Assembly: GCF_900445235.1 (NCBI RefSeq)
Contig: NZ_UFSM01000001.1
Span: 3,921,501 to 3,985,500, forward strand
Direction: 5' to 3'
From: Aminobacter aminovorans
GTDB taxonomy: Bacteria > Pseudomonadota > Alphaproteobacteria > Rhizobiales > Rhizobiaceae
Length of the DNA: 64,000 nucleotides
Shown here: piece by piece, positions 21,021-29,845 of the stretch
How the letters are laid out: the number at the start of each line of letters is the position of its first letter
Numbering within the stretch: the stretch's first letter is position 1
Notes under the pieces: model-generated
Databases searched by the model: none
What the model saw: the letters and a program-made list of their open reading frames with translations, nothing else
What the model was told of the DNA's origin: nothing
Made by a program: the position numbers and the translations under genes

Positions 21021-21045
21021 AGGGCGCCTTCGGGCGCCCTTTTTC
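21021..21045 (+). terminator. groESL terminator
   Basis: AGGGCGCC (21021-21028), loop TTCG, GGCGCCCT (21033-21040), then TTTTT. A strong intrinsic terminator 29 nt after groEL. Confidence 0.92.
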
Positions 21046-21049
21046 GTTA

Positions 21050-21406
21050 CAGTAGTTGGCGCTGAGCAATCGGCTCTTTACCGGGGCGCACGACCGAAAC
21101 GCCGGCGTTTGCGAATACAGCGATGCGCTTGCCATCGAGTAACAGAAGTGTTTGCCGCCTGGCTTGCGGATACCGCCGCGGGCGTTTTCGGGCGCCCTTC
21201 TTGCCCCTGTCAGCAAGACGCGCCCACGGCGCCGGATTGACAGCGTGCATCCACCGGCCTAGTGAGCGCCCGGGGCATGAAGGGCCCGCCGCCCGCAGCG
21301 CAAGCACGGTAAAGCCTTCGCCATGTCAGTCGAAACCGACGCATCAGACCAATGGCAATGCGGGCCCCATTTGATCTCCGTTTGATGCGCTATCGGAGAC
21401 GACGAG
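21050..21406. other. Intergenic region without recognised gene
   Basis: These 357 nt lie between the groESL terminator and the MATE gene. Open frames here have no ribosome-binding site or recognisable motif. The region must carry the promoter of the MATE gene, but I see no convincing -35/-10 pair. Confidence 0.6.
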
Positions 21407-22804
21407 ATGACCTCCCTCGACCCTAAGGGCGCGAATGCCTTCCTGCATGCCCCCTTGCCCGGCCTTTTCCTCAGGACGGCTTTACCCATCATCCTGATCA
21501 TGGCCACCAACGGCCTGCTCGCCATCGTCGATGCCTATTTCCTCGGCGCCTATGTCGGGCCCGACGCGCTGGCAGCCGTCACCCTGATGTTCCCGGCCTT
21601 CATGCTGCTCGTTGCCTTGTCGACGCTGGTGGCAAGCGGCATGGCGAGCCAGCTCGCCCGCCTGCTCGGCGCCGGTGACCTCGACAAGGCGCGGGCGACA
21701 TTCCTCGATGCGCACGGCCTGGCCCTGCTCGTCTGCGCGCTGGCGATCGCTGCGTTTCTGCTCGGCGGCAGGGAACTCGCCTTGCGGCTCGCCAACGGAT
21801 CGCAGCCGCTTGCCGAGATGGGCTACAGCTACATCTCCATCCTGGTCTGGGCTGCGCCGCTGATGTTTGCGCTGTCGCTCAATGGCGACGGGCTGCGCAG
21901 CGAAGGCCGCCTCGGCATCGTCGCGGCGGCCAATCTGCTGACGTCGGTTGCCAATGCCGGCTTGAACTACCTGCTCATCGTCGGCTTCGACTACGGTGTA
22001 TCAGGCTCGGCGGTGGGCACCGTGCTGGCCCAGCTGATGGCCGTCGCCTTCATCGTCGTCTACAGGCTGCGCGCCGGCACGGTGCTGCAATATGCGCTGG
22101 TTCCCTCGATGCGCTGGACTGCCGCCTGGCGGCAATTGTTGTCGCTCGGGGCGCCGCAGAGCCTGAGCTTCATCGGCATCTCGCTGCTCGCCGCTTCGGT
22201 CATCACGGCGACGCAGCTGTGGGAAGGCGAGGCCTATGCCACGACCGTTGCCGCCTACGGCATCATCACCCGCATCATGACCTTTGCCTTCCTGCCAATG
22301 CTCGGGCTGAACATGGCGATGCAGACCATTGTCGGCAACAATTTCGGCGCCGGCCTGTGGCTGCGCTCGGATGCCGGCCTCAAGCTCGGCCTCGTGCTGG
22401 CGCTGGGCTATTGCGCGCTGTTCGAGGCGGCGATGCTGCTGAGCCATGGCAGCCTGGGCGCGATCTTCGTCGACGATCCGGCGACACAGAGCGAAGTCGC
22501 CCGCATCCTGCCGATGACGGTGTCGCTCTACATCCTGGCCGGCCCTGTGATGATGCTGTCGGGTTACTTCCAGGCCATCGGCGATGCCCGCCGCGCCCTG
22601 CTGCTCAGCGTCGCGCGCACCTATCTGTTCGCCATCCCGCTGACCATCGGCCTGCCCTACATGCTGGGCGAACGCGGCATCTGGCTGGCCGCGCCCATGG
22701 CCGAACTGCTGATGGTACTGGTGGTCTCGGCGCTGCTGTTGCATGCAAGGGCGAGAACCGGCTTTGCCTGGGGCCTGTTCCGGGCCAAAGCCGCCATCGC
22801 CTGA
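21407..22804 (+). CDS. MATE family efflux transporter
   Basis: The 465-residue inner-membrane protein has about 12 hydrophobic helices in two MatE repeats (LPIILIMATNGLLAIVDAYFLGAYVG near the start; GAPQSLSFIGISLLAASVI at the start of the second half). MATE proteins export cationic drugs or metabolites using Na+ or H+ gradients. The substrate is unknown. A weak purine-rich site (GAGACGACGAG) precedes the ATG. A strong terminator follows 6 nt after the stop. Confidence 0.92.
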   Translation: MTSLDPKGANAFLHAPLPGLFLRTALPIILIMATNGLLAIVDAYFLGAYVGPDALAAVTLMFPAFMLLVALSTLVASGMASQLARLLGAGDLDKARATFLDAHGLALLVCALAIAAFLLGGRELALRLANGSQPLAEMGYSYISILVWAAPLMFALSLNGDGLRSEGRLGIVAAANLLTSVANAGLNYLLIVGFDYGVSGSAVGTVLAQLMAVAFIVVYRLRAGTVLQYALVPSMRWTAAWRQLLSLGAPQSLSFIGISLLAASVITATQLWEGEAYATTVAAYGIITRIMTFAFLPMLGLNMAMQTIVGNNFGAGLWLRSDAGLKLGLVLALGYCALFEAAMLLSHGSLGAIFVDDPATQSEVARILPMTVSLYILAGPVMMLSGYFQAIGDARRALLLSVARTYLFAIPLTIGLPYMLGERGIWLAAPMAELLMVLVVSALLLHARARTGFAWGLFRAKAAIA

Positions 22805-22809
22805 GACGG

Positions 22810-22834
22810 CGTCGAAAAAACTTCGACGTTTTTT
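22810..22834 (+). terminator. Terminator after the MATE gene
   Basis: CGTCGAA (22810-22816) pairs with TTCGACG (22822-22828), followed by six T residues. Confidence 0.85.
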
Positions 22835-22930
22835 CGAAACGGGCGGAACCTTTCTGCCGCCCGCGCATTGATGTGATGTCGTCGGTACCGGAAGAAGCAA
22901 TTCAGAAGGAAAATCGAACGGCGAAAAGGA

Positions 22931-22971
22931 CGCCTCCAGCACTCTCAAAGGTGCGGGAGGCGTTCTTTTTT
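22931..22971 (+). terminator. Second intrinsic-terminator-like hairpin
   Basis: CGCCTCC (22931-22937) and GGAGGCG (22956-22962) enclose an inner GCAC/GTGC stem, followed by TTCTTTTTT. No gene sits between it and the previous terminator, so it may act as a backup or belong to a lost gene. Confidence 0.7.
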
Positions 22972-23042
22972 GTGCCTTCGGCGAACCATCGCTTTGTGCC
23001 TTCGGCGAACGATTGCTTTGTGCCTTCGGCGATCCGGCGCAA
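22971..23042. repeat. Three tandem 24-nt repeats
   Basis: The unit starts TGTGCCTTCGGCGAAC and recurs at 22971, 22995 and 23019 with few changes; the third copy is degraded at its end. It directly follows the T-tract of the hairpin at 22931-22971 and lies just downstream of the converging patatin gene. The period is a multiple of three, but no credible protein uses it. Confidence 0.85.
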
Positions 23043-23052
23043 TGCTCGCGGC

Positions 23053-24522
23053 TCAGTTTGCGCCGCCCGAGGCGACCTGCTGTTGGCCAAGCACGTGGTC
23101 GAGCACGCGGGCATGGCTGCGGATGTCGGCGACGGCCTCCTGGAAGCTGTCATTACTCCGAAGCGCCTCGCGTCCTGCCGCAATCGTCAGGTCGACCTGT
23201 TCGACGGGCAGCTTCAGCCGCGTCGGCACGCGGTTCAGCTTTGCCTGGGCCGCAGGGTCGAGATCGGCAAATGACAGATGTTCGAGGACGAGCCGCACAT
23301 CGCGGCAATTCCAGCCGGCCAGCGAACCGCGATAACGTCTGACCGTTTCCGCCGACAGGCTGCAGCGGTAGCGGATCAGTTCGCCGCGCCACTCCTCCAC
23401 GGCAAATTTGAGCGCATCGAGCTGATCGCGAACGGCAGCTGAGAAGGTCGTGTTGGTCACCGCCTCGAGCAGGTCGCCGAGGCCCGGACCGCGTATGGTT
23501 TCGCCCCAGTCGACATCGTCCTCGCGACCGGCATCGGCAACGATGAACAACAAGGTCCGCAACTTGACGGCCGCGGCCGGCGACAGCGGACCGTAGGGCG
23601 TGCCGGCCGACGAGCGCTCGATGGTGAAACCGGTAATGCCGAGATTGTCGGTCAGCCCGCCGTCGAGCAGCTTCACATAGTCGAGCCGGTCCTCGTGCTG
23701 ATAGGTCTTCAAGGCGCCGGCATAGGCCTTGAGCCGCACCGAGGCATCGGGATCGGCAAGCGCGCGGCTCAGCCACGCAGGCTGGCTGTAGCCGCATTTC
23801 GGCATGGTCGCCGACAGGACGACCGGTGCGAAGACCATGGGAACCGCGGCTGACGCTGCAACGGCATCGGACAGCCTGACCTTGTCGAGATCGCTGCACA
23901 GGGCAGCGAAAGTGTCATAGGTGAACAGGAACGGCGTGCGATTGTAGATGTCGGAGGCGTTTATCCAGACGATCGGGGCATCGGGTCGCCTGAAATTCGC
24001 ATAGGTCGCGCCGTTGAAAAGATTGTCCTCGAGCCATCTGGCGAAGCCGTTGCGGTCGTTGACGCCGCCATTGAGCGCGCGCGCCAGGTTGACCGGCGAT
24101 AGCGTCGACGTCCTGAGATAGGCTTCGGCGTCCTTGACCAGGAAGCGCTCGCGGAAATCACGGTAGTCGTCCCGCCCCCTGTAGCCGAAATAGGATGCCG
24201 CCACCGCCCCGCCCGAAGCGCCCGATATCATGCGGATATCGTCGACGAGGCTGCGCGCCACCGGATGTTCGTCGATGATGGTGTCGTCGAGTTCGCGCAA
24301 CACGCCATAGGCGAAAGCTGCCGCCCGCGTGCCGCCGCCGGAAAAACTCAGGCCCACCACCGTCGAGCCGTCATCGCCGATATCGGGGATGAATTCCGGC
24401 GAGGCCTGGCCGACATGGGCGGTCAGCGTGTTGATCGGGCCGACGTCGCTCGCGACGCAGCCGGCTGCCGACACTCCCGCCACCACGGCCCAGGCCGCGC
24501 GCATTGCCAACCGCATCCCCAC
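23053..24522 (-). CDS. Patatin-like phospholipase family lipoprotein
   Basis: The 489-residue product has a lipobox-like signal (VSAAGC, Cys22), so it is a membrane-anchored lipoprotein. The patatin features are all present: oxyanion loop SGGGTR (61-66), nucleophile elbow GASGG with Ser103, and the catalytic Asp287 in DGGLTDN. Patatin enzymes are lipid acyl hydrolases with a Ser-Asp dyad. Its substrate and whether it faces the periplasm are unknown. It stands alone, converging on the MATE gene across two terminators and the 24-nt repeats. Confidence 0.9.
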   Translation of the reverse strand: MGMRLAMRAAWAVVAGVSAAGCVASDVGPINTLTAHVGQASPEFIPDIGDDGSTVVGLSFSGGGTRAAAFAYGVLRELDDTIIDEHPVARSLVDDIRMISGASGGAVAASYFGYRGRDDYRDFRERFLVKDAEAYLRTSTLSPVNLARALNGGVNDRNGFARWLEDNLFNGATYANFRRPDAPIVWINASDIYNRTPFLFTYDTFAALCSDLDKVRLSDAVAASAAVPMVFAPVVLSATMPKCGYSQPAWLSRALADPDASVRLKAYAGALKTYQHEDRLDYVKLLDGGLTDNLGITGFTIERSSAGTPYGPLSPAAAVKLRTLLFIVADAGREDDVDWGETIRGPGLGDLLEAVTNTTFSAAVRDQLDALKFAVEEWRGELIRYRCSLSAETVRRYRGSLAGWNCRDVRLVLEHLSFADLDPAAQAKLNRVPTRLKLPVEQVDLTIAAGREALRSNDSFQEAVADIRSHARVLDHVLGQQQVASGGAN

Positions 24523-24588
24523 CTCCGATGCCCGACAAGATCCGGCTGAGCCTAGCTCACCGTTTCATAAAGCGCATCCAGATTTGCC

Positions 24589-24903
24589 CTAGCCTGCAAC
24601 GACTTCGCTGATCTGCACGATGGGGGCGATGTCGGTATAGTTGGCGACATCAGCGGCGATCTCGGCGCGGTGGGGAGCCAATGCTTCCTGGAAGGTCGCC
24701 AGGTAAGGCGAGTAGACGTGGCATGCTGCGACGAACTCCGGCGCGCTTCCGGCTTCGCGACCCGCAAGGCCCTTGTCGATCTCGTAGCGCAGGCAGGCAT
24801 CGCCGAGCCGTTCCTGGAGCAGTGGCATATGGCGGGTGCGGTAGTAGTCGTGATCGAAGGTCGAACCGCCATCGGCCCTGTAGTAGACACTCATCTTGAT
24901 CAT
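24589..24903 (-). CDS. EthD-family small protein
   Basis: The 104-residue protein has the dimeric ferredoxin-like EthD pattern: an N-terminal strand (IKMSVYYRADG), then FDHDYYRTRHMPLLQERLG. EthD proteins occur with ether-degrading P450 systems but most members, like this one, are orphans of unknown function. AGGAG lies 8 nt before the ATG at 24903. The gene is followed at 66 nt by the start of the patatin gene on the same strand, so the two may be cotranscribed. Confidence 0.85.
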   Translation of the reverse strand: MIKMSVYYRADGGSTFDHDYYRTRHMPLLQERLGDACLRYEIDKGLAGREAGSAPEFVAACHVYSPYLATFQEALAPHRAEIAADVANYTDIAPIVQISEVVAG

Positions 24904-25291
24904 GGTCGGGCTCCTGCCTGAACGTCTCTCCGAGCGTTCGCCGGGCCTTTCTAGCTCGCCGACTGGTGACGCGCATCCCGATTTGGTTGATCCAGTTTGG
25001 CGAGAGCATGGTGGTTTTCGCTATGCTCTTCGAAGCAGCGGCCACGGCACGGAAGTTCCTGAGATTGCTGAACACGCAGTCGACGATGTTGCGGCACCGA
25101 CAGAAGCAGGCGCTGGACGGCGGGCGGCGTTTGCGGCTGGCCCATCAGCAGCTCCCTTCAAGACCAGAACCTTGCAGCTCCCGCCAGCAGGTCATCAGCG
25201 ACCCGACCAGGCAACATCGCGGCAACCGGGCGCCGGAACCGTAATGCATGCCGAACGTTGTGCTGCGCCACATAGCCACAGGAGATGCGAA
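24904..25291. other. Intergenic region without recognised gene
   Basis: These 388 nt separate the divergent EthD-like and CsbD genes. Several open frames exist on both strands but none has a ribosome-binding site plus a plausible protein. It presumably holds both promoters. Confidence 0.55.
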
Positions 25292-25471
25292 ATGGTGAAC
25301 AAGGATCAGGTCAAGGGCGTTGCCAAGCAGGTAACCGGTTCGGTCAAGGAAGCCGCCGGCAAGGCCACCGGCGACAAGACGACCCAGGCCAAGGGCACGG
25401 CCGAGAAGATCGCCGGCAAGGTGCAGAAGGCCTATGGCGACACCAAGGAAAAGATCAAGAAGGCGCTTTGA
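25292..25471 (+). CDS. CsbD family stress protein
   Basis: The 59-residue highly charged protein (VNKDQVKGVAKQVTGSVKEAAG) consists of CsbD-type amphipathic repeats rich in Lys, Ala and Gly. CsbD proteins are induced in general stress in several bacteria; the biochemical role is unknown. CAGGAG sits 6-7 nt before the ATG. A strong terminator follows 21 nt after the stop, so the gene is monocistronic. Confidence 0.93.
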   Translation: MVNKDQVKGVAKQVTGSVKEAAGKATGDKTTQAKGTAEKIAGKVQKAYGDTKEKIKKAL

Positions 25472-25492
25472 CCGCCCGATCTCGTGACCATA

Positions 25493-25518
25493 AAGGCGGC
25501 TTCGGCCGCCTTTTTTCG
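25493..25518 (+). terminator. Terminator of the csbD-like gene
   Basis: AAGGCGGC (25493-25500), loop TTCG, GCCGCCTT (25505-25512), then TTTT. Confidence 0.9.
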
Positions 25519-25688
25519 TCGCCCCGTTCCGGTCCCGATTCTGGTCCGGGGCCGGTCCCGGCTGTCGATCCGCAAACGACCTCCCAGTTGAACCGATTAG
25601 GATTTCGGCACGCCCCAATCTCCGCTTGAAGCGATGTGTGCAACGCGATAGGCCGATGCCCGCAACGAGATTTTTCGGAGACCTGATC

Positions 25689-27086
25689 GTGACAGCCCAG
25701 AAGACCAGAACCGAGACAGACACCTTCGGACCGATCGAGGTCGCCTCCGACCGCTATTGGGGTGCGCAGGCGCAGCGCTCGCTGGGCAATTTCAAGATCG
25801 GCTGGGAAAAGCAGCCGCTGTCGGTGGTGCGGGCGCTCGGCATCGTCAAGCGCGCCGCCGCCGAAGCCAACATGGCGCTCGGCCGGCTCGACCCCAAGAT
25901 CGGCAACACCGTGGTTGCCGCTGCCCAGGAAGTCATCGACGGCAAGCTCAACGACCATTTCCCGCTGGTGGTCTGGCAGACCGGCTCGGGCACGCAGTCG
26001 AACATGAATGCCAATGAGGTGATCTCCAACCGCGCCATCGAGATGCTGGGCGGCGAGATGGGCTCGAAGAAGCCGGTCCACCCCAACGACCACGTCAATA
26101 TGAGCCAGTCGTCCAACGACACCTATCCGACGGCCATGCACATCGCCTGCGCCGAGCGCATCGTCCACGACCTGCTGCCGGCGCTGAAGCACCTGCATGC
26201 CGCCCTCGACAAGAAGGCGCGCGAATTCGACCACATCATCAAGATCGGCCGCACCCACACCCAGGACGCGACGCCGCTGACGCTGGGCCAGGAATTCGGC
26301 GGTTATGCCGCCCAGGTCGCCTCGTCGATCAAGCGCATCGAGCTGACCCTGCCCGGCCTGCAGGAACTGGCCCAGGGCGGCACCGCCGTCGGCACCGGCC
26401 TCAACGCGCCGGTCGGCTTCGCCGAAAAGGTCGCCGAGAGCATTGCCGCCATCACCGGCATCGCCTTCGTCACCGCGCCGAACAAGTTCGAGGCACTCGC
26501 CGCCCACGATTCGATGGTCTTCTCGCATGGCGCCATCAATTCGGCCGCCGCTGCCCTGTTCAAGATCGCCAACGACATCCGCTTCCTCGGCTCGGGCCCG
26601 CGCTCCGGCCTCGGCGAGCTGTCGCTGCCGGAAAACGAGCCGGGCTCGTCGATCATGCCGGGCAAGGTCAACCCGACCCAGTGCGAAGCACTGACCCAGG
26701 TCTGCGTCCAGGTGTTCGGCAACAATGCAGCGCTGACCTTCGCCGGCAGCCAGGGCCATTTCGAGCTCAACGTCTACAACCCCGTCATGGCCTACAACTT
26801 CCTGCAGTCGGTGCAGCTGATGGCCGACGCTGCGATCTCCTTCACCGACAATTGCGTCGTCGGCATCGAAGCGCGCGAAGACAACATCAAGGCAGCGCTC
26901 GACCGCTCGCTGATGCTGGTGACGGCGCTGGCGCCGACGATCGGCTACGACAACGCCGCCAAGATCGCCAAGACCGCGCACAAGAACGGCACCACATTGC
27001 GCGACGAAGCGCTGGCGACGGGGTTGGTCAGCGCCGAGGATTACGACCGCATCGTTCGTCCCGAGGACATGACCCGTCCGGGCTGA
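25689..27086 (+). CDS. fumC: Fumarate hydratase class II
   Basis: Oxygen-stable fumarase that interconverts fumarate and malate in the TCA cycle as a cytosolic homotetramer. The superfamily signature [13 protein letters not shown] (about residues 316-328), [10 protein letters not shown] (catalytic His) and [12 protein letters not shown] are present. The GTG at 25689 is chosen as start because GGAG lies 8 nt upstream and it yields 465 residues, close to E. coli FumC. ATGs at 25626 and 25656 would add a non-conserved extension. Confidence 0.95.
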   Translation: MTAQKTRTETDTFGPIEVASDRYWGAQAQRSLGNFKIGWEKQPLSVVRALGIVKRAAAEANMALGRLDPKIGNTVVAAAQEVIDGKLNDHFPLVVWQTGSGTQSNMNANEVISNRAIEMLGGEMGSKKPVHPNDHVNMSQSSNDTYPTAMHIACAERIVHDLLPALKHLHAALDKKAREFDHIIKIGRTHTQDATPLTLGQEFGGYAAQVASSIKRIELTLPGLQELAQGGTAVGTGLNAPVGFAEKVAESIAAITGIAFVTAPNKFEALAAHDSMVFSHGAINSAAAALFKIANDIRFLGSGPRSGLGELSLPENEPGSSIMPGKVNPTQCEALTQVCVQVFGNNAALTFAGSQGHFELNVYNPVMAYNFLQSVQLMADAAISFTDNCVVGIEAREDNIKAALDRSLMLVTALAPTIGYDNAAKIAKTAHKNGTTLRDEALATGLVSAEDYDRIVRPEDMTRPG

Positions 27087-27122
27087 TCGTCTTCCCGCTG
27101 ATCACAGGTTTGATCCATCGAA

Positions 27123-27156
27123 ACGGCGCGGCAGTCACCTGCCGCGCCGTCTCTTT
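27123..27156 (+). terminator. fumC terminator
   Basis: A 12-bp perfect stem (27123-27134 with 27139-27150), loop TCAC, followed by CTCTTTT. Confidence 0.88.
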
Positions 27157-27300
27157 TGGTACGTGCCGCGCATCGTCCGGCCAATGGTTTCGGAGCAAAC
27201 CGTTCTCTTGGTGAACGATCTGTCGACATATTCGCACCTTTAGTGAACAGTCCGAATCCACTAGGTGTTGGGCATCGAATTTCAACGGAGCCCCAAGCCC

Positions 27301-27726
27301 ATGTCCAATGCTTCCATTGCCACCGCAAAGTCCGGCCTCAGCACCAACGCCTCGGCCCTCACCCTCGCCGGCCGCGTGCTTCTGTCGGCCATCTTCATCC
27401 TCGCCGGCTTTGCCAAGCTGACCGCCATTTCAGGCACCGCCGGCTGGTTCGCCAGCATCGGCCTGCCGCTGCCGACCGCAACCACCGTCGTCGTCGGCCT
27501 GGTTGAACTGGTTGGCGGCATCGCCATCCTGGTCGGCTTCCAGACCCGCATCGCTGCGATCGTGCTCGGCCTGTTCACTCTGGCTGCCACCGCGGTTGCC
27601 CATCTCGACTTCGCCGACCAGGTCCAGGTGATGTTCCTGCAGAAGAACCTCGCCATTGCCGGCGGCCTGTTCGTGCTCGCCGCCTTCGGCGCCGGCGCCC
27701 TGTCGATCGACGGCCGCCGCCGCTAA
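27301..27726 (+). CDS. DoxX family membrane protein (copy 1)
   Basis: The 141-residue protein has four hydrophobic helices and the DoxX pattern: GRVLLSAIFILAGFAKL, then WFASIGLPLP and LVELVGGIAILVGF. DoxX-like proteins are inner-membrane proteins of poorly known function; some interact with thiol redox or superoxide systems. GGAG lies 12 nt before the ATG at 27301. The next gene is a clear paralogue, so this is a tandem duplication, but each copy has a separate transcript end because a terminator lies between them. Confidence 0.9.
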   Translation: MSNASIATAKSGLSTNASALTLAGRVLLSAIFILAGFAKLTAISGTAGWFASIGLPLPTATTVVVGLVELVGGIAILVGFQTRIAAIVLGLFTLAATAVAHLDFADQVQVMFLQKNLAIAGGLFVLAAFGAGALSIDGRRR

Positions 27727-27750
27727 ACCGCCGATATCCTCCCAACAATG

Positions 27751-27775
27751 GCCCGGGCTCGTCCCGGGCTTTTTT
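27751..27775 (+). terminator. Terminator between the two DoxX genes
   Basis: GCCCGGG (27751-27757) pairs with CCCGGGC (27763-27769), followed by six T residues. The bases after the T-tract are duplicated (17-nt units at 27773-27789 and 27790-27806, one mismatch). Confidence 0.88.
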
Positions 27776-27868
27776 GTGCCCTGGCACTGTTTGTGCCCTG
27801 GCCCTGCCGCCGGTTCGCGACGGTGATGACATCGAAGGTGAGCCGGTGCATCCTGCGGCGACGAGGAT

Positions 27869-28288
27869 ATGCCGATGCTCAACAGCCTGTTGCTGCTTCT
27901 AGCCAGAATTCTGATCGCCGCGCTGTTCGTGCCGGCGGGCATCGGCACGCTGTCCAACATCTCAGGCGCGGCAGGCTATTTCGCCGGCATCGGCTTTCCC
28001 CTGCCAACCATCGTCGCTTTGGCAGTCGGGCTGTTCGAACTGGCCGGCGGCTTGCTGGTGCTCACAGGCTTCCAGTCGCGCATCGTGCCCGTGCTGCTGG
28101 CCGCCTTTGCGCTCGCCGCCGGCTTCATCGGCCATTACGGCCAGGGCGGCGACAATGCTGCCATGGCCTTCATGCACCAGCAGGCGCTGATGAAGGACAT
28201 CGCCACCGCGGGCGGCTTGCTGGCGCTCTCAGTTGCAGGCGCAGGGGCGCTGTCGCTCGACCGGATCCTGAAGCGCCAGCCTATTTGA
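27869..28288 (+). CDS. DoxX family membrane protein (copy 2)
   Basis: The 139-residue paralogue of the preceding gene shares ISGAAGYFAGIGFPLP, GLFELAGGLLVLTGFQSRI and AGAGALSLDRIL at the matching positions. It has four transmembrane segments. GAGGAT overlaps the first ATG (27869), so the second ATG (27875), spaced 6 nt from it, could be the true start. Function is unknown beyond family membership. Confidence 0.88.
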   Translation: MPMLNSLLLLLARILIAALFVPAGIGTLSNISGAAGYFAGIGFPLPTIVALAVGLFELAGGLLVLTGFQSRIVPVLLAAFALAAGFIGHYGQGGDNAAMAFMHQQALMKDIATAGGLLALSVAGAGALSLDRILKRQPI

Positions 28289-28312
28289 CCGCGATGCCAT
28301 TTGACCGAGATG

Positions 28313-29845
28313 CTATTTGACTGAGATGCTCGGGCCGTCCTCGACCGCCAGCACCAGCTTGCGGCCGGTGACCTTGGCAAGCTGGGCGAGACGCCCGGCG
28401 GGGCGTTCGCCATAGAGCTGGCCGAACTCCGACGGGATCACCAGCGCGAGCGCATTGCCCCTGTTTTCCCAGCGCAGCTTCGGCATCACCCCCGGCATCG
28501 AGGCCGAGAGCAGATAGACCACGCGCATCATCGCGCCGAGGATGCGGGCACGCTCGAGATAGCGCGGCGTCGCCAGTTCCTTGAGTTCCGGGGCGAAGCT
28601 GTCGTTGAAGACGCCGTCATGGCGGAACAGATTGGCGAGCGCCAGGAAGGCGCGGCCGGGATGATCGACGCCGATGAACGAGGCATGCGCGATGATGTTG
28701 AGCGACTGCCGCCCGCGATATTCCGGGTGCGCCCGCCAGCCGATGTCGGCGAGCAGGCAGGCGGCGTGGCGATAACGCGCCTCCTCCTCGGTCTCCTCGA
28801 TGCCGAAGGCGGCGAAGGACTGCTTGGTCCACTCGGTCAGTTCATGGGCATGGCGCACCGAGCGTGCGCGCAGCACGGCCAGTTCCTCGGCTGCCGAAAT
28901 CAGCGGATCGGCGCGCTGTTCCTGCTCTTCGAGCAGCGAAAACAGAAAACCCTCGCGCACGCCGAGCGCCGACACCACGATCTTCTCCGGCTTCATCGCC
29001 GTGATGATCTCCTGCAGCACCAGCGCGCCATAGGGCAGCAGCGAACGGCGGTTCTTGGACACGCCTTCGATGCCCTTGATCTTCTCGACCTCGCCGCGCG
29101 CCACCTGGCGCAGGAACGGCACGAGGCTGACCGGATCCATCTCGTAGTGGTGCATCACCTCGAGCGGGTAGTTGGAGGTGTTCATGTGCAACCGGGCGAG
29201 GTTTCGCCAGGTGCCGCCGACGGCATAGAAGGTCCTGCCCTGCCCGCCCTTGAGCAGCTTGGCGCGGGCGAGTTCGGCCTGCGCGATCTTCGCCGCCGTA
29301 ACCGGCGAGCCCTTGGCCATGTCCTGCAGCCTGAGGCCGCCCAGCGGCAAGGTGATGCCGTCGCCGATGGCTTCGCCCCTGACGTCGACGAGTTCGAGGC
29401 TGCCGCCGCCGAGGTCGCCGGCGATGCCGTCGGCGGGATGGAAGCCGGAGATGACGCCGAGCGCCGAATAATGCGCTTCCTCGCGGCCGGTCAGCACCTG
29501 GATCTTGGTGCCCAGCACATCCTCGGCGCGCTGGATGAAATCGGGACCGTTGATGGCCTCACGGGCGGCGGCGGTTGCCAGCACATACATCTTCTCGGCG
29601 CCGGCCTGCTCCGACAGCGCCCGGAAGCGCCGGAACTCCTCCATCGAGCGGGTCACGCCCTCGGGGTCGAGCTTGCCGGTGGAGACGATGCCGCGGCCAA
29701 GGCCGGCCAGCATCTTCTCGTTGAACAGAAGGGTCGGCGAACGCGCCAACCCTTCATAGACGACAAGACGTATGGAGTTCGAGCCGATATCGATGATCGA
29801 CAGCGGTCGGCGGTCCTTGAGCCGGCCCTGCGAAAGCTGCGCCAT
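28313..29845 (-). CDS. ppx: Exopolyphosphatase (Ppx/GppA family)
   Basis: The 510-residue protein has the actin-like ATPase fold: phosphate-1 motif IDIGSNSIRLVVYEG (about residues 18-32) and phosphate-2 motif AGDLGGGSLELVDV (about 142-155), followed by an HD-like C-terminal half. It hydrolyses polyphosphate and/or pppGpp. Its ATG overlaps the ppk stop codon (TGATG), so synthesis and degradation of polyphosphate are translationally coupled. The length is that of the two-domain form. Confidence 0.95.
   Translation of the reverse strand: MAQLSQGRLKDRRPLSIIDIGSNSIRLVVYEGLARSPTLLFNEKMLAGLGRGIVSTGKLDPEGVTRSMEEFRRFRALSEQAGAEKMYVLATAAAREAINGPDFIQRAEDVLGTKIQVLTGREEAHYSALGVISGFHPADGIAGDLGGGSLELVDVRGEAIGDGITLPLGGLRLQDMAKGSPVTAAKIAQAELARAKLLKGGQGRTFYAVGGTWRNLARLHMNTSNYPLEVMHHYEMDPVSLVPFLRQVARGEVEKIKGIEGVSKNRRSLLPYGALVLQEIITAMKPEKIVVSALGVREGFLFSLLEEQEQRADPLISAAEELAVLRARSVRHAHELTEWTKQSFAAFGIEETEEEARYRHAACLLADIGWRAHPEYRGRQSLNIIAHASFIGVDHPGRAFLALANLFRHDGVFNDSFAPELKELATPRYLERARILGAMMRVVYLLSASMPGVMPKLRWENRGNALALVIPSEFGQLYGERPAGRLAQLAKVTGRKLVLAVEDGPSISVK

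Noticed and set aside
22971-23042. Possible CRISPR array
   Set aside because: Units are contiguous 24-nt tandem copies without unique spacers and there are no cas genes.
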